In this document: positions 1-7,892 of the stretch, in pieces
Layout of the letters: every line of letters starts with the position of its first letter
Numbering within the stretch: position 1 is the first letter of the stretch
DNA from: a virus
Direction: 5' to 3' (one strand)
DNA: 20,836 nt
IMG/VR virus record: IMGVR_UViG_3300047300_000855
Span: 1-20,836 of that record
Position numbers and translations under genes: made by a program
The notes under the pieces: model-generated
The model's input: the letters and a program-made list of their open reading frames with translations, nothing else
Told to the model about the DNA's origin: nothing
The model's database searches: none

Positions 1-2635
1 AAATTACTGTCCCTAATTCCTTAGCAGTTGCTCGAACATTCTCTAGAGCCTGTGGGTTTAACGCCTTAGCATCTAGTCTATCAATCATTTCTAGTAGCTT
101 AGAGCTTGCACCAGCTGAAGCTTCATAGTCTCCAGCAAAGTCAAGATTTTCAGCATCTTCTGCCTTTTTAAGTGCTTCCGCCAAGCCAGCTACTCCAAGA
201 TCCTGCTTAAGTCTGGCTAGGACTGTGCGGTACTTTCCTTTAGCATCTCGAGGTTGGTTAACTCCAGAGATGTATTTAGCAGGTTCTCCAGTAGTCGGAT
301 CGATTTCGCCTTCTGGAGCATTAGGCTTTCCCTTATTGGCTTTTACTTCTTCGGCAGCCTTGATCTCTTCCTCGGTTTGCTTATCGGCTTCAGCCTTAGC
401 ATCCTTTAGTTTCTTTAGGTCAGAGTCAGAGATCGTTTCTGCTTTTGGGGCACCAGCCACCACCGCCTCACCTGCGGCAGCAGTAATAGACGCACGCATA
501 GATGCTAGTTGCTCAGCTGCTTCCATGGATTCTGCATTTTTCCAAGTACTAGGGATTAACGCTTCCTGCTTAAGCTTACGAGCCTGCTTAATAATGTGCT
601 TACGGACAGCACGACGTTCAGTGGCCTTAGCCCGTCCATATGCCTGGATAGCATTCTTAAGGTCTTCTACATCGCGAATCGGGTAAGCTCCATCTGGCAT
701 AGCCTTACCCTCTTTAGCTAGGGCATCGCGCTCTTCTTGCGAGATCTTAGCTAATTCAGCAACAGCCGCAGCAACTAGGGCCTGCTGCTGAAGTTCAGCG
801 GCCTGGGCTTCCAGTAAGTTGCGTCTTGCTTCTTCTGCTCTAACCTTTAAGTTAGGAGCGGATGCTGCAAGCTCGCCTAATAGATCAGCTTTTGTTGCCA
901 GGGTGTGGACAGCCTGGCTCTTCATTAGTGCCATATAGCTGGCACCAGCAGCAACTAGGGCCATGATCTTACCTGATGCAACCATTGCGCGTGCTGTCGG
1001 GAATCCTGGGACATTTACCTGGCAGATAGCAACTAGTTCTAGCGATCCATTGATTGGACGCCAGTCACCTGAAGGAGCAGATGCACGTAGTGCACGGATT
1101 TGCATCTCCTCTAGGTTAGGACGTAGGGATCCAGCGCACCAGATGCCGTATTCGTCTTCACCTACATGGATGTCTGCCACTGCAGATGCAGTGTCGTCAT
1201 AGTGTCTAGCTGCTGACACTGCGTCTGCATTTAGAGGAGCGTGCCCGCCCGCTAATGTCAACTGTCCGACAGCAATGTCGGTACCATTGTCTGTACGGAC
1301 AACACCAGTGTGAAAGTACGCGTAGTTGCTACGTGAGCGTGGTGGCTTAGTTGCACGTGGGAGCCCGATGTGGTTAACATTCCAAGCAGCAATGTGGCCA
1401 TAGACTCTACCGCTAGGGTCAACAGTAAGTGGGGTAGCACGGGTAAGCTTAGGGTTCTCGAACCAGTCGGTAGGAGGTGTCATCGGGATCTCGTTGTCTA
1501 GGAATCCAGATGCTAGCATCGGCTCCATATCAGCGAAGTCGACCATAGACTCCTCATAGACGCCATCTTCTGGGGTCACGTTTTCCTCCTGGTCCCCGTT
1601 TTCTTGCAGTACAATAGAGCATTCTTGAAATGCAGGCTTAGCTACAATTGTAGCAGCCATTATGCGAGCCTTATTGATGGTCAGTTTATCCTTACCCATG
1701 ACATCTGCATCTTCTGCATTTTCTGGCTTAGGGGCCTTATCTTCTCTAGCTTCGAACTGGTCTAGATCCACTGATACCCCACGTAAAAATCCGTGACGCA
1801 CTAGTCTCTCGGCTTCACGCCCGTAAGGTCCATTATCAAATACTCCATGAGCATTACCTAGACCGCCGTCTATGCGCTCAATAGAGTCAATGCGGCCAAC
1901 AACTACAGAACCATCATGGCCAGCACCAGTTTTGATCTGCCATAGTAGTGGTAGGGGTAGGTCTCTAATCGAGATAGCTCCCTCTTCAAACTTTCTGCCA
2001 TCGCCAGACTCAATGCCCTCTGGTGCGATCATTGGAATGTGGAAAGCTGCTCCAGAGGTGGTGGTTGCTGCAGAAGCAACTAGGCCCATCTTGTTTTTAG
2101 CATCGGCTGCTCTAGCAGATAGCATTGCCTTCTGAAGTATGGCCTGCTCGAAGGCGCTCTGTGACTCGTACAGTGAGTTAAACGCTTTTCTATTTTTATG
2201 CCCTGGGTTCAGTTTGCTACCTGTATATACTCCAGTAGCATCCTTGTGGCGGAGCTGGCAGTAGCCCTTTGCGCGAGGGCCCATGTACTTCGAGAGCTGA
2301 CGCACGCAGCGAGTCCAGTCACCAGGAGTGCCCCAGCGGATTTTAGCGGCACCCTTACCATGGGTCCAGTAGCGTCTTAGTTCTTCTGCATTACCGCGAT
2401 TACGATCTAGCCCGCCTGCAGCGGTTAGTGCGTCGAACTCATCATCGGCACATTTAGATAACTCGGCAAGTGCAGCAGCTATATCATCGGCTACAGCCCA
2501 CGAGTCATCGTAGATATCATCATCGCTATTTAGGATATCCTCGATAGGCATAAGGAGGTCCTCATTGGTGACCTTTGTAGGTTCACCAATATTTTCTCCC
2601 CAGACCTGCTCCATAAGAAACTCGTTGTTATCCAT
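1..2635 (-). CDS. Capsid maturation (prohead) protease, 3'-truncated at window edge
   Basis: An open frame of 878 codons reads from ATG 2635 to the left edge with no stop, so the C-terminus is missing. Residues 72-139 are an RWGxPGDW domain shared with the upstream gene. Residues about 200-340 resemble the HK97-type prohead serine protease of actinophages: LPLPLLWQ, then GHDGSVVVGRI with candidate catalytic His240, then GVSVDLD with candidate Ser288, then a TIVAKPAF segment. A second conserved block follows (TPLTVDPSGRVYGHIAAW, HYDDT, SGDWRPINGSLELV), as in the actinophage two-part capsid protease. The rest is Ala/Lys/Glu-rich and probably helical, like a scaffold, with a QPRDAKGKY motif at about 794. 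The expected role is cleavage of scaffold and head proteins during maturation. The start overlaps the previous gene by 8 bases, with no clear Shine-Dalgarno, so translational coupling is likely. The protease call is from remembered family motifs; the catalytic residues are inferred. Confidence 0.85.
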   Translation of the reverse strand, partial: MDNNEFLMEQVWGENIGEPTKVTNEDLLMPIEDILNSDDDIYDDSWAVADDIAAALAELSKCADDEFDALTAAGGLDRNRGNAEELRRYWTHGKGAAKIRWGTPGDWTRCVRQLSKYMGPRAKGYCQLRHKDATGVYTGSKLNPGHKNRKAFNSLYESQSAFEQAILQKAMLSARAADAKNKMGLVASAATTTSGAAFHIPMIAPEGIESGDGRKFEEGAISIRDLPLPLLWQIKTGAGHDGSVVVGRIDSIERIDGGLGNAHGVFDNGPYGREAERLVRHGFLRGVSVDLDQFEAREDKAPKPENAEDADVMGKDKLTINKARIMAATIVAKPAFQECSIVLQENGDQEENVTPEDGVYEESMVDFADMEPMLASGFLDNEIPMTPPTDWFENPKLTRATPLTVDPSGRVYGHIAAWNVNHIGLPRATKPPRSRSNYAYFHTGVVRTDNGTDIAVGQLTLAGGHAPLNADAVSAARHYDDTASAVADIHVGEDEYGIWCAGSLRPNLEEMQIRALRASAPSGDWRPINGSLELVAICQVNVPGFPTARAMVASGKIMALVAAGASYMALMKSQAVHTLATKADLLGELAASAPNLKVRAEEARRNLLEAQAAELQQQALVAAAVAELAKISQEERDALAKEGKAMPDGAYPIRDVEDLKNAIQAYGRAKATERRAVRKHIIKQARKLKQEALIPSTWKNAESMEAAEQLASMRASITAAAGEAVVAGAPKAETISDSDLKKLKDAKAEADKQTEEEIKAAEEVKANKGKPNAPEGEIDPTTGEPAKYISGVNQPRDAKGKYRTVLARLKQDLGVAGLAEALKKAEDAENLDFAGDYEASAGASSKLLEMIDRLDAKALNPQALENVRATAKELGTVI
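2219..2422 (-). repeat. RWGxPGDW domain, copy A (N-terminal in the protease)
   Basis: This stretch encodes residues 72-139 of the protease gene, from AAGGLDRNRGNAEELRRYW to the end of the LRHKDATGVYTG block. It is a protein-level paralogue of 2661..2864: I count 54 identical residues of 68 with no gap, while the codons have diverged widely. Conserved features include WxHGxGAAKIRWG, PGDW, a Cys in RCV and one in GYCQLRHK. The domain is known from actinophage head proteins; its function is unknown to me. Confidence 0.85.
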
Positions 2636-4823
2636 TAGCACGATCTTTCTTTGCATGAGTGGATGTATAGAAGCCTAGAGCTTCCTTGTGACGTAATTGG
2701 CAGTAACCCTTAGCGCGAGGACCTAGGTGCTTGTATAGATGCTTGACGCAACGCTTCCAGTCCCCTGGCTGCCCCCAGCGGATCTTAGCTGCTCCTTCTC
2801 CGTGTACCCAGTAGCGGCGAAGCTTCTCGGCATTGCCACGGTTGCGGTCTAGACCGCCAGCGGCTAGTAGCGGCTCTACGACTCGATCCCAAAATAGTCC
2901 AAAATCGTATGCCGAAGCAGCCACGGCAGGAGAGGCAGCATCTGCTTCCTTAAGGACATCGTTTAAGACTTCCTGGTCATCTAGTTCAACTACAGGTGGA
3001 GGAGTCGCAGACTTGAGATCCATCAGCACCTGGTCATTGCGCTGCCATTTAGCAGATTCCCGTGTGTATGCCACAGTCTCGGTCGACTGAGAGCTAGCAG
3101 GGACCAGGGCGACTATGTCCATAACAGCAGATAGGTCATCAGGCGAGACTATAGCTAAATATTTAGGAGTAACATCAGACTCTTTCGGGGAAGATATCTT
3201 TGTGCCCTCGCCAGCTGCAATAAGGCCAGATGCTCTAATCTCGCTATCCTTTAAGCCGTGTCGATCTTTAACGAACTTGCGATCGTATGCTTTTAGTCCA
3301 GAGAATCTTTTGCCAGACTTAGTGACACCAGAATCTGGCATCAACTTATAGTCTCTAGAGTTTTTATAATAGCCTGGAAGCCCGTTGATGAAGTCGTGAA
3401 TATCCTTAGTGGTCATCTTAGGCAGTGTGCCTGGGAGATGAGCTATCGGAGAGTTAATAGGGGTTCTTGGCTCGCCTAGAATTTTATCAAACTGAATTGG
3501 AGGTAGAGTGTCCTGAGCAGGGGACATAGATGGGCCATCAAATGATGACTCTGCCTCTGTGAACTTAGGGTCGACCGAGATAACCTTACCGCTATCTAGT
3601 CTGACTCGAACCTTACCGCTATTTGTGTCTATATCGGTAATTGTACCTGACCCGCGCTTCTGGTCTCCGCCAACTACAGTTCGGCTTCCGACCTTTACAA
3701 ACAGCCCCGAGGCGTCACGTGGCTGCGCCGAGGTGTTCTTAGAGCGCTCTTCAGGAGTGTAATTTCCGTCTGTAGCAGTAGGAGATGACCCAGCTGCAGT
3801 TATGACACGATCAATCATGTCAATATCTTCTTCTGCCAACCCATCAGCCATTAACCTAGACTCTTCTGGGTCAATCTCTTCAATTAGGACTGGCTGCATA
3901 GGGCGTTCCTGCATAAATGCAGAAATGATCACTGCAGACGACGGATCGATAATTACATGATCCTTGGCAATTAGGTCATACGGATCATCTAGGGCCGCAT
4001 CGTATGTGTAAACGTCACCATCTACGTGACCTAAAGTATCCCATCCGCAGTCGTCCCAAATTGATACCGACCCGTCGATATCGATCTTATATAGGCGATC
4101 AATACCTGATCCATCTAGACGGATTCTAGCTAAAAACTCTGGGCCTACCGCCAAATCCAATTCATGCGCCAACTTGAATGGGTTGACGTCTGCGTCATAG
4201 CCGTTCTCGTAGCCGTATAGTTCTATATCATCTTGGTACCCAGGTAGGACATAGCCAGTAGCAGTAACCGAGCTCTTATTGTCTCGCTCTACGATTGCAC
4301 GTGACCAGCGCCAAGCTGCGTCGCCTCCCCAGAGTGCCCACGCAATCCTGCCATTAGACGGGAAGTTGTCTTCGCCAGGTGCCCATCCTTTGCCCTTTTT
4401 GTCGACTTCATGGCGAGGAAAATACTTGGCAATATGGCGAATCTTTTCTATACCAATTTGACCGCCCTTGGCGAGGGTTCGTGCGGTATTCATACCTACA
4501 GGAGTTCCACCACGCTTGTGCTCTTTGTGCCAATCCAAAGCTCTTTGCGCTTCTTCTTGAACTCCAGCTGGGATGGTGTACATTCTATCCCCACCCGATG
4601 CGATAATCGCGCTATCAAGCGGAGCTAGAGCTGCTTTAGCTAGCTCTACAGTAGTATCGTCAACTACAACACCTTCAGCAGTGACGGTGTCAGAGCTAAG
4701 TAGGGCTAAAACTTCTACCCTAGACAGGTCTTTAACCATATTAAGCGTAGTGTCAATGACTACCTGCTTATCATTGCTAGCGAAAAATGCTAGTTCACCA
4801 TTAGAGCCTAGGAACTTGAACAT
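2628..4823 (-). CDS. Phage head-region structural protein with C-terminal RWGxPGDW domain
   Basis: 731 residues; no enzymatic function recognised. Residues about 82-180 form a domain with IPAGVQEEAQRALDWHKEH, a basic segment and WALWGGDAAWRWS, a type seen in other phage structural proteins. A QPRDASGLF motif at 367-375 leads into a small beta-rich KOW/SH3-like stretch (about 376-425). Residues about 540-630 include TPKYLAIVSPDDLSAV and ATPPPVVELDD, which I associate with actinophage minor head proteins. Residues 654-721 are an RWGxPGDW domain that is nearly duplicated at the N-terminus of the next gene. The start ATG overlaps the upstream stop as TAATG, so the genes are probably coupled. A structural role is inferred from position between portal and capsid protease and from the shared domains. 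Confidence 0.75.
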   Translation of the reverse strand: MFKFLGSNGELAFFASNDKQVVIDTTLNMVKDLSRVEVLALLSSDTVTAEGVVVDDTTVELAKAALAPLDSAIIASGGDRMYTIPAGVQEEAQRALDWHKEHKRGGTPVGMNTARTLAKGGQIGIEKIRHIAKYFPRHEVDKKGKGWAPGEDNFPSNGRIAWALWGGDAAWRWSRAIVERDNKSSVTATGYVLPGYQDDIELYGYENGYDADVNPFKLAHELDLAVGPEFLARIRLDGSGIDRLYKIDIDGSVSIWDDCGWDTLGHVDGDVYTYDAALDDPYDLIAKDHVIIDPSSAVIISAFMQERPMQPVLIEEIDPEESRLMADGLAEEDIDMIDRVITAAGSSPTATDGNYTPEERSKNTSAQPRDASGLFVKVGSRTVVGGDQKRGSGTITDIDTNSGKVRVRLDSGKVISVDPKFTEAESSFDGPSMSPAQDTLPPIQFDKILGEPRTPINSPIAHLPGTLPKMTTKDIHDFINGLPGYYKNSRDYKLMPDSGVTKSGKRFSGLKAYDRKFVKDRHGLKDSEIRASGLIAAGEGTKISSPKESDVTPKYLAIVSPDDLSAVMDIVALVPASSQSTETVAYTRESAKWQRNDQVLMDLKSATPPPVVELDDQEVLNDVLKEADAASPAVAASAYDFGLFWDRVVEPLLAAGGLDRNRGNAEKLRRYWVHGEGAAKIRWGQPGDWKRCVKHLYKHLGPRAKGYCQLRHKEALGFYTSTHAKKDRANG
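2661..2864 (-). repeat. RWGxPGDW domain, copy B (C-terminal in the 731-residue protein)
   Basis: Encodes residues 654-721 of the 731-residue protein and pairs with copy A at 2219..2422. Only ten residues follow it before the stop, so the two copies sit back to back across the gene boundary. Conserved landmarks are GGLDRNRGNAE, RRYW, GAAKIRWG, PGDW and GPRAKGYCQLRHK. Confidence 0.85.
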
Positions 4824-5191
4824 TAATTTTCGCCATCCACTGGCTCGTCTGTGGTTGAACCACCACTATGAATTAGCTCAGCGTAGCTCTTTAGCGTCTC
4901 TAGGTTAAGCTCGCCTTTGTCAAATAGCTTAATGGCCTCGTGATTTGCGTCGTCATAGCTGTCGAAATCAAACGAGTCATCGATAACCTTTTGATCGGTA
5001 CCCCAGTCTAGCTGGTACACATCGTGGGACAACAATTCACCATAGACTCCAGCTTCCTCGTTAGACGTGAAAGTCCAATCAGAGTTCTCGCGCTTGGATA
5101 CGCCGAGCGGGAAGTAGCATAGTACCGAGTCAATAGACTCGTTTTCTGGGTTTACGTAAAACCACACATCAAGAATGCTGCTTTTTGCCAT
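4823..5191 (-). CDS. Hypothetical acidic protein, 122 aa
   Basis: A 122-residue protein that I do not recognise. It is rich in Asp, Glu and Ser, with no signal peptide, membrane segment or cysteine cluster; the middle contains a run of acid residues around FDFDSYDDANHE. A purine-rich AGAGAGA ribosome-binding site lies a few bases before ATG 5191, which supports this start. The stop overlaps the next start as TAATG. It is the third small gene downstream of the metalloprotease/ADP-ribosyltransferase frame, so a head accessory protein or a partner of that enzyme are both possible, but nothing in the sequence decides this. Confidence 0.7.
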   Translation of the reverse strand: MAKSSILDVWFYVNPENESIDSVLCYFPLGVSKRENSDWTFTSNEEAGVYGELLSHDVYQLDWGTDQKVIDDSFDFDSYDDANHEAIKLFDKGELNLETLKSYAELIHSGGSTTDEPVDGEN

Positions 5192-5269
5192 GATTTATCT
5201 CTCTGCTACACCAACTTGACCAGTGATATGGCTAAGTCTAATTTTAGCACTGTTTTATATATTGTTATT

Positions 5270-5458
5270 TTACTTACCGAAAAGTTCTCGGTATACGATC
5301 TCCTGAGTCGCCTCAGGGAACTTGAATAGTAGTTGGTCTAGCTCATCATCAGAGATTTTAGAGATATCTATTACTACCTCTTTAGCTTGACTTAGGCCAG
5401 TGACATCATCGATTGATACCCTAAATATTGTATTAAAGTTTCTCTCTGGCTTGTCCAT
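5270..5458 (-). CDS. Hypothetical small acidic protein, 62 aa
   Basis: A 62-residue protein of unknown function. Its start overlaps the stop of the upstream 94-residue gene as TAATG, which strongly suggests it is translated by coupling. The sequence alternates short hydrophobic and acidic segments (VVIDISKISDDELDQLLFKF) and ends in LFGK, consistent with a small soluble fold. No conserved motif is recognised. A gap of 78 bases, AT-rich and without a convincing promoter, separates it from the next gene. Confidence 0.65.
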   Translation of the reverse strand: MDKPERNFNTIFRVSIDDVTGLSQAKEVVIDISKISDDELDQLLFKFPEATQEIVYRELFGK

Positions 5459-5742
5459 TAATCCCGCTCCTCGATCCTAGTCAGCCAAGCTCTAAGCTCT
5501 GGGTTAAGATTCTCGAAGGCAGGCGGATTAGTATTAGATGGATCCATTATTAGACGAATCTCGTTGAAGATGAAAGCCTTGTAGTCATCCGATCCAAAGA
5601 TATATTTGACTTCGGAATTCCAATCGGCAGACGGGTCCCATGTCTTACCGTCTGCGCTGTAGTAGTCCGAATCTTTGGCGCTCGACATAGCGTAGCCAAA
5701 CCTCTGAGAGTACTCTGCGCGTAATTTACTAATTTCAGCCAT
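5458..5742 (-). CDS. Hypothetical protein, 94 aa, next to the metalloprotease/ART frame
   Basis: A 94-residue protein without recognised domains. It has several aromatic residues (DYYSADGKTWDPSADW) and a C-terminal NPELRAWLTRIEERD helix. A good GGATAGGG ribosome-binding site just upstream supports ATG 5742, and only 14 bases separate it from the stop of the metalloprotease/ADP-ribosyltransferase frame. Because it is the first gene after a probable toxin-like enzyme, an immunity or chaperone role is conceivable. It could equally be a small head-completion protein; there is no sequence evidence for either. Confidence 0.65.
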   Translation of the reverse strand: MAEISKLRAEYSQRFGYAMSSAKDSDYYSADGKTWDPSADWNSEVKYIFGSDDYKAFIFNEIRLIMDPSNTNPPAFENLNPELRAWLTRIEERD

Positions 5743-5756
5743 AACCCTATCCTATA

Positions 5757-7826
5757 CTACTTGCTTCCAGCTGGAACCATCTTCAGCATTCCTCGATCTA
5801 GTACAACAATGTAGCTTTCACGTCTATCTCCGTTAGGGTTAACTACTTCAATTCCTTGGAATCCAAATATAGCTGCCAAAATAGTTAAGTCATACTCCAC
5901 TGAGCCGTTGAGGCCCATCTTGTGAGCCAGGCGGGAAATTTCAGCTCTTATCTCTGCTTCAGTTGCGTCTGGAGATACCTCATTAAGGACAACTTCTCTT
6001 AGTAGATCCCTATATAACTCGCTGTGGAATCGCTCAATGTTGAATCCAGCATTTGCAGAATTAGGGTCAAAGAGATTTCCAGTCCCGCTGCTGGAGTACA
6101 CGTATACCTTTGCATCAGGCTTTACCGACATAGCTATGGCAGTGTTTCCAAAAGTATATGTCGTTGATTCCTTTGTCGAAGCATACTGTCCATCACCATA
6201 GATACCGTACCCGTACCATGGCATATCTAAGGTTCGGAATTCATCATGCAGCTGATTAGCTGAAACTTGATGTCCATCTCGCTTAATGGCGCTCACTGCT
6301 CGGAAAATCTTGTACTTATCGTTAGGGATATGGTCAACAGTTTCTGGCTTATTAGATGTAAACCCGAAGAATCTGGCTAGCTTATGTACCCTACTTGACC
6401 CATATTTACCACCCTTTGAGTACTCAGAGCTCTCTGGACCGTTGTATTCAGGGATATTTTGAGCATCATCATCTGCCCAGACTAGGTCTAGGAAGTTGAA
6501 GAACTTTTTGTGGGACTCGGTCTTGTAGGTGTCACGCCACTTTTTGTTGATCTGAGCCTTAGTTAATCCCTTCGACTCGAGCAATGCTAAGAACTCTGGG
6601 CTAGCATCTCCAGTCAGAAGATACTTAGCATATTGCTCAGCGAAGTTCTCCGATGGACTCTGATCACCATACTGACTAGCCCCATCAGAAACTTTGAACT
6701 TCTTCATATCTGCAACTAGTGATGATCTACCACTGTCCTTGTCCGATCCCCAGTGTTTGTACATCATCAGGTGCCCAGTCTCGTGGACAATGATGTGCTC
6801 GTACGCTGAGTTTAAGGATTTGACATCAGTAGAGTACCAATCTGGATTGAAAGATACATCATTTGCGATAGCAGTAATCTTCTTTGGATATAAGAATACT
6901 GACCCATCGGCAGCTGGGTGCGCTGTAAACGCAGCGTCATTCTCGCCTATCTGCGACGCCAATGATTTAGGTAGCTCTGCGCCATTACCTAGCGCGTGGA
7001 TTGTTATTTTATCCTTATTGAACCTATTAGTTCTGGCCTTCCTAATACCGCCAAGGATTGCAACCAGCTCTTCTTCAGAGGCAGCTGGAGCGTAGAGCGG
7101 ACCGCTAGGAGCGTCGGTGTCCATGTGAACCAGGATGTCAGCTTTATCTGCATCCGAGTATAGTCGGATATGTGCCGTAGCAGGCGAGCTGATCATCTTT
7201 TTAGCTTTAGCAATTGCCTTAGCCTTGGCTCTAAAAGTTGCTTCCGCAGAGTGCACGTTTAGGTCTTTATAGGCTGCTTCAAACTCTGCTTGATAGCGGT
7301 CGATAATCTCTAGTGCACCTTCAGCCTTCCAATCTCCGCCCAAGGCTGAGAAGGAAATTCTTGGAATAACAGATCTAATCTCTTTGGCTAGTTCATCTCT
7401 GACCTGATCGAATGTCTTCGGTGACGAACCAGATCTATTTTTATTGTGAAGAATGCCAGCCACTCTAGCCACCTCTAGTGGTGACATAAATCTGTCTGCC
7501 TTGACTAAGTCCAATGGTGCCGTGTACGCATTGCTGGAGTCAAACGAGTTATAGTGGAACTCCAATAGAGCCTTAAGTGCGTCAACGTAGTCTGACGTAC
7601 TACCATCAGCTCTGGCACCGCGGACATCCGCTACTAGCTGCTCTAACTTATCAAAGTCATGATCAGCTGGGATAGTCGAGTAGATATACGACTCTATAGC
7701 CTTTAGGTCATGCCAATTAGGGTCGATTGGTGTGGTTCTAGGTCGACCAGGGCCAGGGCCAGCGTTCTTTTTTAGTGAACGAATTCCAGATAAGTCGAAC
7801 TTCTTGTTAGCAAGGCTAGGGGCCAC
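5757..7826 (-). CDS. Zincin metalloprotease motif plus probable ADP-ribosyltransferase; likely -1 frameshift extension of the 912-aa head protein
   Basis: The frame is 689 codons from GTG 7826, but this GTG has no ribosome-binding site. The frame is open upstream to 7929 with no other ATG, GTG or TTG, so it is probably translated by -1 frameshifting from the upstream gene, entering at ATA 7886 and adding 709 residues. Numbering from the GTG, residues 1-50 are a Pro/Gly-rich linker. A zinc-binding HETGH motif lies at 348-352, with ENFAE (393-397) a likely source of the third ligand, as in zincin peptidases and toxins. Residues about 503-689 resemble phage ADP-ribosyltransferases: KIFRAV with candidate NAD-binding Arg509, YGYGIYGDGQYAST at about 536-549, and a terminal GFQGIEVV...YIVVLDRG segment. 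The likely role is a head-associated effector modifying host proteins. The enzyme classes are inferred from motifs; the zincin could instead be degenerate. Confidence 0.75.
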   Translation of the reverse strand: MAPSLANKKFDLSGIRSLKKNAGPGPGRPRTTPIDPNWHDLKAIESYIYSTIPADHDFDKLEQLVADVRGARADGSTSDYVDALKALLEFHYNSFDSSNAYTAPLDLVKADRFMSPLEVARVAGILHNKNRSGSSPKTFDQVRDELAKEIRSVIPRISFSALGGDWKAEGALEIIDRYQAEFEAAYKDLNVHSAEATFRAKAKAIAKAKKMISSPATAHIRLYSDADKADILVHMDTDAPSGPLYAPAASEEELVAILGGIRKARTNRFNKDKITIHALGNGAELPKSLASQIGENDAAFTAHPAADGSVFLYPKKITAIANDVSFNPDWYSTDVKSLNSAYEHIIVHETGHLMMYKHWGSDKDSGRSSLVADMKKFKVSDGASQYGDQSPSENFAEQYAKYLLTGDASPEFLALLESKGLTKAQINKKWRDTYKTESHKKFFNFLDLVWADDDAQNIPEYNGPESSEYSKGGKYGSSRVHKLARFFGFTSNKPETVDHIPNDKYKIFRAVSAIKRDGHQVSANQLHDEFRTLDMPWYGYGIYGDGQYASTKESTTYTFGNTAIAMSVKPDAKVYVYSSSGTGNLFDPNSANAGFNIERFHSELYRDLLREVVLNEVSPDATEAEIRAEISRLAHKMGLNGSVEYDLTILAAIFGFQGIEVVNPNGDRRESYIVVLDRGMLKMVPAGSK

Positions 7827-7863
7827 CTTAGGAGTAGGGGCTGAAGCTGGTGTCCCATCTTGT

Positions 7864-7892
7864 GGGCCAACTGCAGCCCTATCTATTTTGGG
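7864..7892 (-). promoter_or_regulatory. Predicted -1 programmed ribosomal frameshift signal (CCCAAAA + stem-loop)
   Basis: On the minus strand the last two codons of the 912-residue gene are CCA AAA followed by TAG, preceded by C. This forms a C CCA AAA heptamer (7892..7886) in the exact X XXY YYZ phase. Six bases later comes GGGCTGCAGTTGGCCC (7879..7864), which can form a five-pair stem including one G-U, with a six-base loop. Slipping one base back gives CCC AAA and then the ATA GAT AGG frame, which is open into the metalloprotease/ART region. The predicted fusion is 1621 residues. The geometry matches known -1 sites; use in vivo is inference. Confidence 0.75.

Noticed and set aside
970-985. 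Another TTGCAT -35-like hexamer on the minus strand
   Set aside because: It lies inside the protease coding sequence with no correctly spaced -10 and start codon, so it looks like chance.
225-2380. Several plus-strand and one minus-strand open frames of 60-153 codons in the leftmost 2.6 kb
   Set aside because: They are all antisense to, or out of frame with, the uninterrupted 878-codon protease frame, which has recognisable domains; none has a convincing ribosome-binding site or family resemblance.
5241-5249. TGCTAAAAT as an extended -10 promoter before the 122-residue gene
   Set aside because: No acceptable -35 is found at 16-18 bases upstream and the region is simply AT-rich; the evidence is too weak to list as a promoter.
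7824-7826. GTG 7826 as an independent start of the metalloprotease/ART protein
   Set aside because: There is no ribosome-binding site before it, the reading frame is open well upstream, and a textbook -1 frameshift signal lies exactly at the end of the preceding gene. The frame itself is kept; only the start is doubted.
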